NCBI GenBank assembly: GCA_013398015.1
Contig: VZRR01008215.1
Coordinates: 63,674-127,673, forward strand
Length of the DNA: 64,000 nucleotides
Source of the DNA: Oreocharis arfaki
Lineage: Eukaryota; Chordata; Aves; Passeriformes; Paramythiidae
Reading direction: 5' to 3'
Shown here: one piece after another, positions 46,246 through 57,200 of the stretch
Layout of the letters: every line of letters starts with the position of its first letter
Numbering within the stretch: the stretch's first letter is position 1
The notes under the pieces: model-generated
Seen by the model: the letters and a program-made list of their open reading frames with translations, nothing else
What the model was told of the DNA's origin: nothing
Database searches by the model: none
Made by a program: the position numbers and the translations under genes

Positions 46246-46720
46246 TGATGCCTTAAGTTTTAACTTTCATAACTTAAAATCCTGTACTGTCTAGAGTGTA
46301 ACTCTGAAGTTTCTTGTAGTCTGTTAGCTGCTGCTAAGGCAGGAATTTGTTTGAAGGGCCTTCAAATGTACACCCTGGGGAGCCAGAAGCTACTGCCAAG
46401 ATAGACCCCAAGATGGACCCCAGGTCACAAGTTCTTCACACTTTTTTAAGTTTGGTCCATTTGCATATCAAGTTTAATTCTCCAATTAAAGCTTCAGTTA
46501 ATGATGTAATTTTCCCCAAGTTCACCCCCCCTTCCCAAAACGTTGGTTTACATTTTGGGCCTAGGACAGGCTGGGTGTCCTTGGAGGGCAGGCCTGGAGA
46601 GGGTTTGTTATGTCTATCTGGCCTAAGAGAAGCAGCAACTAACAGACTACAAGAAACTTCAGAGTTATACTCTAGACAGTACAGGATTTTAAATTACAAA
46701 AGTTAAAACTTAAGGCATCA
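46246..46720. mobile_element. 475-bp element with 90-bp terminal inverted repeats and 4-bp target duplication
   Basis: The left arm 46246-46335 and the right arm 46631-46720 are reverse complements, differing at 5 of 90 positions, all transitions. The ends are TGATGCCTT...AAGGCATCA. CAAG lies immediately on both sides (46242-46245 and 46721-46724), a 4-bp target duplication. The centre holds TTTGCATATCAA and ATTAAA but no usable ORF. It may be a MITE-like non-autonomous DNA transposon, or a TG...CA solo LTR whose ends happen to be self-complementary (4-bp duplications fit ERV1-type integration). The boundaries are firm; the class is not. Confidence 0.85.
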
Positions 46721-46749
46721 CAAGCAGTAAGGGCAGCATGAATGAAAAT

Positions 46750-47705
46750 GTGCTCCTTCCACTGTGATGTGAGACTCCCTCTGACCTCCATGATGCCCAA
46801 CTCTCTTCCTCCTCTGTGATGCAAGATGACCTCCATCTCCTGTGGTGCCAGACTTTCTCTTACCTCTATGACACCAGTCTCCCTCTTACCTTTATGATGA
46901 GACTCCTTCCTTCGTTAGTGAAGACTTCCTGCCTGTTTTCTATGACGTCAGATTATTTCTTTCCCCTGTGATATCACTCTCTCTTATCTCTATGACAATT
47001 CCTCCCTTTCTCAGTGATACCAGACTCCCTCCTTCCCATAAGAAACCACATTTCCTCTTATCTCTATGATGCCCAGCTCCCTCACAGCTCTGTGATGCCA
47101 CTCCTCCCTGCTTTCCTCAATGATGCCACTCTCTTCTTCCTTCACAACGCCAGACTCGCTTTTACCTCTGCCTCTATGCCGTGAGATGACCTCCATCACC
47201 TATGCTGTGAAACTCTCTCCTTCCTCTGTGATGTCAGATTCCCTCTCACCTCTATGATGACAGACTCCTTCCTTCCTTCCCTTCTTCCTCTTTGATGAGA
47301 CTCTCCTTCCTTCACAATCCCTCTTACCTCCATGATAAGACTCCTTCCTCCCTCTACTACTGCAGATTTCCTGCTCTTTTGATGATGCCAGACTCGCTTT
47401 TTCATGTGTGATGCCACACTCCCTCTTACCTCTGGGATGCCCAAATCCATCGTACCTCTGTGATGCCAGACTCTTCTTTCTTCATGGTGCCAGACTTGCT
47501 CTCCCCTGTGTGTGAGACTCTCCTTCCTCAATGTGAGATGACCCCAATCCTCTGTGATGTCTAACTTATCCACATTTCCTCCTTTTTCTATGATGCCGCA
47601 ATTCCTCTTTCCTTGATGATGTCTGGCTCCCTCTTACCTCTATGATGAGACTCCTTACCTCATCTACTATTTCAGATTTCCTTCTTTTTCTAATACACAG
47701 ACTCT
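46750..47705. repeat. Degenerate pyrimidine-rich minisatellite
   Basis: About thirty imperfect copies of a roughly 26-37-base unit built around CTCTGTGATGCCAGACTCCC and TCTTAC spacers. Examples are near 46850, 47080, 47220, 47455 and 47630. The + strand is C/T-rich, so the probable EPHX1 pre-mRNA strand is purine-rich. It begins about 30 bases after the inverted-repeat element. The minus strand stays open over long distances (for example 47573-47196), giving a repetitive peptide of VWHHRG and EVRGNV type; I regard this as a by-product of the repeat. Confidence 0.85.
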
Positions 47706-50700
47706 CTGGCCACAAAACCTGAATAATCCAAGTATAATGCAAGAAATGTGCAAAATTATATCTAAAATAATCTATTCATTTTCCCTACAGCTGTAAGTGT
47801 AAAAGGAAAAAAGAATATTAATTGTGACTATGGAAATAGGAAGAGATCAAAACTTGTTATCTCTCTACAAAGACTTCATTCCCAACGAGGAAAGGAATTT
47901 TGAATGATGCCAGAGGAGGGGAACAGATGGTAGTCATCATTTTCTGTCAAATAACTGCGACACCAAAAGGATGTGCCAGAGTAAACACGTAACAAGAACA
48001 ATTCTTACCACTTTATCTCTCTCTTAACAACAAATATTTAAGTTCCATTTTGGATCCATGGCCTTCATCTAAAAAAGTGCACTACCTGTACCCACCAGAT
48101 TAGAGCAATTAACACTCTGGATGAAGCACCCAAGAAGTCCTTCAACAGAGCTTGGTTTTGATTCATCAGGTTTTGATTCATCATACATGGTGTTTTACCT
48201 GAGAGGAAGGTTTGTCTTCTGTCAGACAGCAAAGCACACCCAGGCTGCAGATACAGAACAAACAGGGAGAGCAAGAGTTACATGTCTTCACTAGAGAATT
48301 CACAAGATGAACAAAATTCGACTGCTGGGTGCAACAAATGTGAGGAGAATTGCTTGAGACAGAGAGAGAACAACAAAACCCAGAAGTTTTCTGAGCCCTT
48401 TCTTGTCCCATGGATTACACCTAATAATCTCCCACAGAGATGATTAAAAAAACAAGTTGGAGGAATGTTGGATAACAGCTCACTTTTCAGAGAAGAAACC
48501 TAGCAAACAGCTCCTGCTCTTTAATCCAGCAGGATCCCTTCATAAACATGATCACGGGTAATTTTCTTCGTTGTGGCAAATACACCATCGAAAAGAGCAA
48601 CTAACAAAGCATGGCCACCACAATTCCCACAAAAATATTCCCAGCCCTGCCAATCAGAAAACATTTAATCAATAACAATGCACTTAAATACATATGAAAA
48701 CTGAGAATGCTGCTTTAAAAAACCCAACCATAAACCCCAGGGTATATTCAAATCCCTGTCAGCCATCCTGCTACACCTAGCATGACCAAGACATTAAAGC
48801 AAATGCCACTTTAGAAGATGTTTTGTGTTTTACTCTTTGTATAAATACCCATTTACACACACAATGATGCTTTTAATTAAAAATAATGTGTTCAGAGGAA
48901 GAATCCAGGACTTTTTCAGCAGCAGTATTCAGAAGGGAAAAGAGTATTTTCGACATTAATTACAAGTAGACCAAAGCTCTTCAGAGAGAAGCAAGATGCT
49001 CTACTTTCCAAGTGACTTTTCTTCAGGGACTTACACAGTAATTAGAGATCTCTTTGCCACATTTGGAACTTGCACTTTAAAGAAGACTGCCCTGGTTCTG
49101 GGAGGGTCCATGGCATGAAGAAAATACTCCTGCAGGCTCAACGAAGCAGCGCACACTCCACCACAAAGGTAAAGCTTTACCTCTGCTCATGTGGCCACAG
49201 AATTTGAATACTCCAACTTGCAATAATGCAAGAAATGTGCACAGGAATACGTAAGATGATCAATTTGCTTTGCCTAGAGCTATAAGCTGTACTTCACCTA
49301 CCACCCCCAGCCCTGCTTTGCTACTCCTCCACTGACAAATTATTTGACAAACTATTACTGAAGCAACAAGAATTTCTGGGATTATCACCATTCCAGAATC
49401 ATTACCCCAAACCTTTTCATTTACCTGTTGTAATTACTCAGAACAAATTGCTCCTTCCACTGAGGAGCCTGAGCTTGTTTCACAGTGCTTACAAGATTAA
49501 AACATTACCATTTTATGCCTAAAAATACTAGGTAGGTCTGAAAGCTTTGCTGAAACCCTGGATAAACAAACAGGCTGAAAAGAATGGTATTGCCCTACAG
49601 GATCACCAAATACTTAAAGTACAGTAAATCAACAGGGGGCAAAAAAGCATTTTAAAACACCCAGTAATCCAAAACCTATTTTGGGCAATTCATACAGACA
49701 AATTGCATGTGGATTCTGGCTGCACTAGTTATTACCAACCAACTGTGCTCTATTTCAAATTATTTACTTCAACACTATGATCACATGAAATAAAATAACA
49801 AACTCTGGAAGAAATAACAAGCCAGCAGAGTTTAAGCAAATCACACACAAGTTCTTATATGAATTCAGACTGGAAAAGATGTAGAACAAAGAGCCATGAA
49901 TTTGACACTGTGCCAGGACCTTCCCCACAAAGACTTCAGCCCTGACAAAGATCTAATCCCTGTCCTTGGACAACTTCAACTGTGGATTGATTTTCAAAGC
50001 TGCTTAATTGCTTTTGGGGCCTATCTTCCATCGATTTTCAGCAAGCATTAGCAATCTGTGCACTCAAGCCTCAGTTTTAGCTTACTTCAAACAGGAGTAA
50101 TACCTGCTTCAGGGGGGAAGCACAGCATCTCCAAAGAGCAGTGCAAATCAAAATATGAACCCTGCTTCTGTGGCTCTCTGAGTAACTTAGAGACATTGGC
50201 TTCTAAGACTGATCCTACCTTGTAGGTTCGCCTAAAATAATTAGGCAAGATCTCTTAGATAAAGCTATGCTAGGAAAAGAAGGGAAGAGAAAGCAGCCTA
50301 ACTCAATAGAGTTGGAAAATTAAGCAATGCGTTTGATAATGGTATGTCTTGACTGCTGGGCAGTCGAAATCCCAACTGGATTCTGACAAACTAAACCCAG
50401 CTTGAGCAGAGAGCACATAATTCGCCTAGTCTTTGCAGATTGCTGAGTTATGCAACAAAATATGTGCATTAAAAGTTTTCTTCTCGTGCCTAAAACGCTT
50501 GTTCAGCAAAGGGAATTATGTATAAAGTACTCAATCGAACCATTCTCAGGTTTGGCAAAATTATCCGTAAATAAAGAAAACTTCAATCTCAAATCCCCAT
50601 TTAGAAATGAGTAAATAAACCAAACCGAAACAATTTACATGCCAATAGTTAAAGCCACTTACTCTAACTAAACAGAGAAACCTGGCCACATTCCCAAGGA

Positions 50701-51169
50701 ACGCTAAATAAAACGCTAAATAAAATTGTTGTTTCCATAAGCACTGGTAAGTCCCGCTTATCAGGGACCTTACCCTGGAAAAGCACCCCTGGCTCCAGCA
50801 AGCTGTTGGGAATGCCACAGTCACTCCCCCACCAGGAATGCAGATCAGGGCCTTCCTGTTCCCGAAATCAACAAAAAGTCCCCAGCCGACCCACTGCGTT
50901 ATTCAGACTCGAACAATTCCCATTGTCAGGAATAGCTGCGGAGCACCGCGCTCTCTTTAAATCCCTGGCATTTACGGGCGGTCGGCGCAGCGCCCGCGGG
51001 CTCGGGCACACGGAATCGCTTGGAAAAGCGGTTTCCTTCCCTGCATGGGAAGCTGAGGCTCCTCTCGCCGCCGGGGCACCGCTCGCATCCCGCCGGGGAA
51101 CTTCCCGAGCCGAGCCCGTCCCGCCGCAGCGCGGCCTCCCCATCCCGGGACCGCGCCCGCCGCTCTCAC

Positions 51170-51290
51170 CTGCCGGGCCGGGCCGGGCCGGAGCGGGCAC
51201 CGAGCTCCCCGAGCCTTTCCCGAGCCTTCCCGAGCCTCCGGGGCCACCCCCTGGCCGTGCCCTCCGTCCGCAGCCCGCCGGGAGATGTAG
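51170..51290 (-). other. EPHX1: Candidate EPHX1 non-coding exon 1 (splice donor at 51169)
   Basis: On the minus strand the CpG island contains CCCGGCAG|GTGAGAG, a near-consensus splice donor with GT at 51169-51168. An exon ending at 51170 could join the acceptor at 39292, five bases before the EPHX1 ATG. The 5' end of the exon is unknown; 51290 is a placeholder near the ZNF143-like motif. Confidence 0.45.
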
Positions 51291-51294
51291 TTCT
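51279..51294 (-). promoter_or_regulatory. ZNF143/THAP11-type (SBS) promoter motif
   Basis: The + strand GGGAGATGTAGTTCTG reads on the minus strand as CAGAACTACATCTCCC, matching the ACTACAnnTCCC core of the ZNF143/THAP11 site found near many vertebrate CpG-island start sites. It lies about 110 bases upstream of the candidate donor, in the EPHX1 direction. Confidence 0.6.
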
Positions 51295-51480
51295 GCCCGG
51301 GGCCGGGAGCGCCGGGGCGGGGGACAGGGCCTCTGCTGTCGCGCTGGCTTTGTCCCCTCAGCCCCCGCCCAGCCCGCCGAGCGCTGGCTCCCCAAGGGCC
51401 GGGCTCCCGGAGCGTCCCGGGCTGCGAACACTCGCTCCCAGCTGCCCTGCCGGGGTGAGGGCACAGCCGCTGTGTGGGAC

Positions 51481-52396
51481 CACCTGTGAGCTTCCCAAGC
51501 GGCTTCTCAGCCGGGCTCAGCAGCGCTCGCTGCGCGGGAGCAGAGCTCGAGGGAAACACAGGCTGCTGCCCATCGCCAGCCGCTGGCCTGTGCAGCACGA
51601 CTGTACCCAACAGAAGGAACACCCCGAAAATGCGCCTAGCGGGGCTGCTTTTTCCCTGAACCTGTGTTCTCCAAGGCCTGTCTTCCAAACTTGGGCAGAG
51701 AGATCTAAACAAGCCCCAGAAGGTGAAGCTGTAGCAATTCATCCCACCAGGAAAAACATAACAAGCAAATATCAAATTCTTCATCATCTCTGAGGTTTTT
51801 CCATTGAATCTCAGGTTTTGCCTATCACTTCACTCCTAAGATCCAATCTTGTTTTTTTCGTCACCTCCACTCCATCTCGGCTCCTGCTTGGATTGTTGGG
51901 GTCTCAACAGACAGACTTGTGATCACAGATGATGATTGCTTTCACAGCTTTCAACCTCTTTTGCCCAATCATCACAGTCTGCTCAAGGAGTCCTTTGCCC
52001 AGAGCCTTTGGTGTAGCTCTTGCACTCTTTTGTTATGAGCAGCAATAGTACCTAAATTAAAAACTAGTCTTTTCTGAAGTAACATGTCCCTAAACTGTTC
52101 TGTAAGCAAGTTTTGTCTTTTTTTTTTTGTTCTTTTATTCTTCCACACCAGATGTGCTGAGTTCTACCCCTTTTGGGGCATCTCTCTTCACAAACTGCTC
52201 TATTTTTCTTGAGACACCCAAAAGCATCAGCAGCAGTCCATCTTTCTTCTGTAGGACTACGGGGGTTTCGCTCACACACAAATAAGACTGTGTTGAATTT
52301 CATAGTAAACATAACTTCTATAGGATGTAAATTAAAAATGCAACTGTGCTGTGTGCCAAGGTCATAACCCTTTATTACAGCTACCACACAGGTTCT
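51481..52396. other. Short gene-free flank between CpG island and LTR
   Basis: Ordinary sequence with an oligo-T run near 52120. Long overlapping ORFs spill out of the CpG island but show no recognisable protein. Nothing else is visible. Confidence 0.5.
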
Positions 52397-52970
52397 TGTC
52401 ACGGTTTAACCCCAGCTGGCAGCCAAGTACCACACAGTCACTCACTCACTCCCACATCAGTGGGACTGGGGTGAGAATCAGAGGAGTAGAAATCAGAAAA
52501 CTCATGAATAGAAATAAAGACGCTTTAAGAGGTAAAGCAAAAGCTGCGCATGCAAGAAAAGCAAAACAAGGAATTAATTCTCTGCTTCCCATGGGCAGGA
52601 AGGTGTTCAGCTTGGGAAGAAAGGCTCCATCACACATAGCAGTTACTGGGGAAATCGGTAACTCCAAACGTCCCCCCTTCCTCCTTCTTCCCCCAGCTCT
52701 GTATGCTGAACCTGACACCCTGTGGTGTGGAGTGTCCCTTTGGTCAGTGGGGGTCAGCTGTCCTGGCTCTGTCCCCTCCCAGCTCCTTGTGCACCCCCAG
52801 CCCGCTCCCTGCTGGGGTGGGGTGGGGAGCAGAAAAGGCCTGGACTGTGTGCAAACTCTGCTGAACGATAACAACATCTCTCTATTATCAACACTGTTTT
52901 CAGCACGAATCCAAAACACAGCTCCATACCAGCTACTGCAAAGAAAATCACTCCAGCCAAAGCCAGCACA
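52397..52970 (+). mobile_element. Endogenous retrovirus solo LTR (passerine type)
   Basis: Starts TGTCACGGTTTAACCCCAGC and ends CCAGCCAAAGCCAGCACA, with TG...CA ends, an internal AATAAA at 52513-52518 and a C-rich 3' half. The beginning matches an LTR type abundant in songbird genomes (from memory). The flanks (GTTCT and ATACT) are not a clean target duplication. No retroviral genes adjoin it. Confidence 0.8.
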
Positions 52971-53335
52971 ATACTCTATTTGACTATTTTAACTGATGAA
53001 AATTCGCATTTCTTCTGTCCTCTGCTATAAGAATGCCAATTCAAATCTCTAATTAGTAACTCCAGCCTCTCTAACTTGCTAAAGAGGTAGTGCCGGTTTC
53101 ATCCTGTCCCATGTTCTGAAAACAGGTGTGTTCAGTCAGCCAGGAAAGCACCCTGTCACCACTGGGGGCCTCCCAGCTCTTCCTTTCTTGAAGTGGACAG
53201 GGTAGCTCAAAGTCCCTGAAGTGTAGATATCCCTTGGGCATACATGCTTTCCTGTGGGTGTCCACCCTCTTAAACTGACAATTTAATAATAGTTTTTCTC
53301 TGTTCTTTAGAAGCACTGAACACTTCAGAGACATG

Positions 53336-53424
53336 TTTTAGTGGTGGGGTTGGCAGTACTGGGTTAACGGTTGGACTTGATGATCTTAGAGGCTCTTTTC
53401 CAACCTAAACAATTCTATAATCAA
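53336..53424 (+). mobile_element. CR1 LINE 3' tail fragment
   Basis: GGTTGGACTTGATGATCTTA, then GAGGCTCTTTTCCAACCTAA and AATTCTATAATC, is a CR1 terminal segment of about 90 bases with the characteristic tail. Confidence 0.85.
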
Positions 53425-53579
53425 ACCCTATAGGAGTAGCAGCAGTAAAGAGCAATGAGCAAAGTAGGTACCTCAAACAGACACAGAACAGAGGAAGATT
53501 ACACCAGGTTTAGTTCTGTACATGGATCCCTCCTAACTGGAGCTGGTTTGGCAGCTTATTGTGAAAATCATGCAGATCC

Positions 53580-54215
53580 CACAGCCTATCAGAGGACAAC
53601 GTGGAGATGCAAATACCACTAAAGGCAAAAGGCCAACCATGTCCTGGGGTGCATCTTGCACGGCATCACCAGCTGGTCAAGGGAGGTGATTGCCCTACTC
53701 AGCGCTGGTGCAGCCTCACCTCGAGTCCTGTTTGCAGTTTTGGGCACCACAATACAAGAAGGACATAAAACTACTAAAGTGTGTTCAGGGGAGGGTGACC
53801 AGCCTGGTGAGAGGCCTCAGGGGGAAGACTCAGTAGGAGCAGCTGAGGTCACTTGGTTTGTTCAGCTTGGAGAAGTCTGAGGGGGGAACTCATCACAGCC
53901 CAGCAGTTTCCTCACAGAGGAGGTGCTGATCTCCTCTCTCTGGTGATCAGCAGCAGGACACAAGAAAACGGAATGAAGCTGCATCAGAGGCCATTCGGAT
54001 TAGACACTAGGAAAAGGTTCTCCACAGAGTGGTCAGTCACTGGACCGGGCTCCCTAGGGAAGTGCTCATGGCATCCAGCCTGTCACAGTTCAAGGAGCAT
54101 CTGGACAATGCTCTTGATTACATGGTTTAGCTTTAGGTAGTCCTGTGAGAGGAGCAGTGAGTTGGAATTGATGATCCTTAAGGGTTCCTTCCAGCTTGAG
54201 ATATTCTGTGATCCT
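53580..54215 (+). mobile_element. CR1 LINE, 5'-truncated, decayed
   Basis: Contains CATCACCAGCTGGTCAAGGG, TGCAGTTTTGGGCACCACAA, TACAAGAAGGACATAAAACT and the tail GAATTGATGATCCTTAAGGG ... ATATTCTGTGATCCT, all in the CR1 order. The coding remnant is frameshifted. A second CR1 tail lies just upstream and an LTR before that. Confidence 0.88.
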
Positions 54216-57200
54216 AAATAAGACAAATGGAAAGCATCAGCAACTCCATGGTCTGGCATTCCTCTAAGTTATTTTTGCTTTAGCATCGGGCTGAGGTAGA
54301 GGAGCAACATGCACAATATCCACCTTCAAAGCAGCTGGAGTTTGTTACAGAAATTAGGGGTGTTTGTTACAGAAATTTGGCTGTGATAGAAACTTATGGG
54401 ACTGCTGGTGTGAGGGGAACTGCAGAGACTTCAAACAAAGATTCATAGAAGCACAGAAAAACAGACAACAACAGATAAAAAAAGGATTGTCTTTAAAAAT
54501 CACTCTTTATATTGTAAGACAGATATTGATGAAATATTATGGAGAATTGCTGATATCTAATATTTTACAAGTTGTAGCCTGGCTGACACCAACAGTAGTC
54601 TTCAGCAAAACAAAATAATGCCAAGACATAAGCAATTTGCACTACAGGAAAACAAATTAATTGTTACAATCTAGGTAGATACTCCAACACAGAGTATGAG
54701 CTGAAGGAGCTTTTTATTTGCTAAAGTCCAAGTGTTATTTGTCTATATCCAGTGAAACCCTTTTCTTATACTATTATTGGCTGAGGAAGGTGGCCACGCA
54801 GTTTACTATGAAAGCTCCAGTGACACCTAAACACGTGCTCTTCCCAAGTGTGACAATGCAGAATGTCCCTCTACTGAAGCTCAACTTTGAGAACAAAACC
54901 CTTTATTAACACTCACAAGCAGAAGGTAAAGCTGCAACTGTCTTCCCCTAAGCCAATTATAACATCACCGTGATCAACTGTAGAGAGGAAAATAAGGTGA
55001 GCATGAAAGACCTAAAGAGAAAAAATAAGTTTAAAACAAATGAAAAAGAAGAAGGGATTGAAGAGTCAGAAAAGAAGGAAGCTTAATACAGGAGTCAAAA
55101 GAATGAGGAAAGAAAACACTCTTCTCTGTGAAATCAAAATAGTCCATTCTCACCACCAGGAAAATCATATCCAGGAGGTGTTTCACTATTTGTGTTTCGA
55201 GGGTTGGTCACCTGGATGCATTCTGGAGGCATCTTAAGAATTTATTGGTCTGGAGTAGCTACAGCTCACTGAACCATTCATGCTGGAGTGAGCCTTTAAG
55301 TGCTGATCCCTTCTTAAACCCCTGCCCCAACATTGGCACTTCAAGAATGTTAGGAATTACAACACAGTTTTATAAATCCATGATATAATTTACACCTTGT
55401 ACCACGTGTTCAGGTCTGGCTACTCTGTTTGAGAGGCTACCAGAGTGTTACAGGCTTCTAGGAAGAATATCATCTACAATCTTTCGTTCCATGCTTTCTG
55501 TATCATCCATATGAACTAGAACAACACAGAAACATTCAGACATATCTAGTTTTTAGGTCAATATTGTATAGCATGCACATTACAGGGTGTTTAATGGGAC
55601 AGACAGGAGGTTTTCATAAGCAAATCAGGGAAATTCCAAGATGAGAGTTTTTTAGGCTGTGGTTCCATGGCAACCTAAGCCAAACTAACTGATTCTTTCA
55701 CTCCCATCATTCTCCTCACCCGTCTTGGGAGCTCTCAATCCTTCCATTTCACTCCCTGTAGCACTCAGCCGACCTTTTGTGAAGCCATCGAAGCACACTA
55801 ACCAGGCGGAATACCACACCAGCAGCTCTCCAGAACACCAAGGAGTTTTCTGATGCACTGGTGAATGGGAACAGCTCAGCTGAGGCTCAGAGACACACTG
55901 GAATCGGTGCTAGAGGCAAGAGGGACCAGCAGCCAGCTGTTCTATGGACCAAAACTGCTGTGGAATCCCAGTCTGAACATTCACGGGATGATCAACATCT
56001 GCGGTGGGTAAGGAGCTACTTGCAGAGCAGCTGTTTGCTCTGCTAAAACCACAGCTGGTTATTTGCACGGTTTTACTCACGTGTCACCCAGCTCTGCTGT
56101 GTGACCAAGCACAGAAGGTTCGCCTCTGGGCACAAACCAACAATCCCTGATGAAATTTGTTTATTCCCTTGGTTTGTTTATTCCCTGACCTCAGCTATAC
56201 GGGTGCACTGCCGCAGAAAATATGTTTAAAAAAAAAACAAACCACCCCCGAACTGTCAGTCACTGAAAGGTCAGTTTCCCTCCTGCCCCCAAATTTAAAG
56301 GCTATCTTTTAAGACAATTTAAACTGAGACACCGAATTTTACACGGACGTGTCTGAAGCGTTAGTTCATCCCCCTGCCTTGCTGACTCCTTACCGGAGCA
56401 GATGCCTTTGCAAAGTACCATTTTGAGCCACACACAGTTTGCCAGAGCTCATTTGTCAGCGCCCCGAGGCGAGCCTTTCATCTCCCAGCCACACAGCGAT
56501 AGCAGAGCTGCAGTAGAGGTGGCTGTATTTACATGCATGAGCAACCCAGTTAAAATGCATATTTCAGCTACCCCAACTCTCATTTGCTCACTACCAGCCA
56601 GCACAGCCATTCAGGAGGTGTCCAGAAAACTCAACCCGCTCTCCAAGGAACCAGTCTTTGGAATCTTGCTGCTACCCCACGGCTGTAACTCGGGAAGGTT
56701 CTCAGTGGAGGCAGGACAATGCAGACCAGCCCTTTCACGAACAGATACCACTTCTTCTAGACAAAACATGAACCCAGCATGCACACACAACTTCAGAGGA
56801 AATAAAAAAACCCCCAACAATCTATCCCAGACCTCTCAGTATGACTGATGTTTTAAGTTCAAAAACAATCACTAAGAATTGTCACCAGAAAGGAGACAGA
56901 AGAATGTGAGAACAAAATCAAAACTTGCTAAACAAAGCAAAGTGTCCTCAGAGCTGGTCTTGTTTTAAACAGAAAATACCTTTATATAAACCAGCATTGC
57001 AGTTTAAGAGAAACTCTATACTCTTAGTTTTATAATCCCAATATTCACGACACCCGGGAACTGTCTGTTTGAGGAGTCATAACGGGCTGAGCACAACAGC
57101 TCCTGCTAGAAGATCAGGCATTTCCACATAGGAGCACTCCGAGGTGGCACTCAGGACTTAAGACGCTTCTAGAACGGCAGGAAGTAATTGCATTCCCATC

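Larger units (their letters stand above)
39292..51169 (-). other. EPHX1: Probable EPHX1 intron 1 (5' UTR intron)
   Basis: The first coding exon starts five bases before the ATG, so the transcript needs an upstream non-coding exon. The best visible promoter and donor lie in the CpG island near 51170, giving an intron of about 11.9 kb. Inside are an (AATA)n tract (40569-40587), A runs at 40044-40059 and 40650-40665, a CpG-enriched patch (41085-41420), the inverted-repeat element and the minisatellite. I see no coding exon in it. Confidence 0.5.
50930..51480. promoter_or_regulatory. CpG island, probable EPHX1 promoter
   Basis: A sharp rise in G+C and CpG compared with flanking AT-rich DNA, with GC-box-like GGGGCGGGGG near 51314, tandem GGGCC/CCGGG repeats at 51173-51190, and an ACTACA..TCCC motif near 51280. 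It is the only strong CpG island in the window and lies upstream of EPHX1 on the minus strand. SRP9 starts beyond the right edge, so this island is not its promoter. A separate unannotated transcript is possible. Confidence 0.75.

Noticed and set aside
46246..46720. CRISPR-like or prokaryotic mobile element reading of the inverted repeat
   Set aside because: Only two arms exist, there are no spacers, and the gene context is clearly vertebrate.
47011..47573. Minus-strand ORFs with a repeating peptide (VWHHRG, EVRGNV)
   Set aside because: The repetition simply follows the DNA minisatellite. The unit length varies, so no constant protein repeat is kept.
50806..51793. Long ORFs (198-271 codons) on both strands across the CpG island
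   Set aside because: Pro/Ala/Arg/Gly-rich frames open in several phases at once are typical of GC-rich promoter DNA, not of a protein gene.
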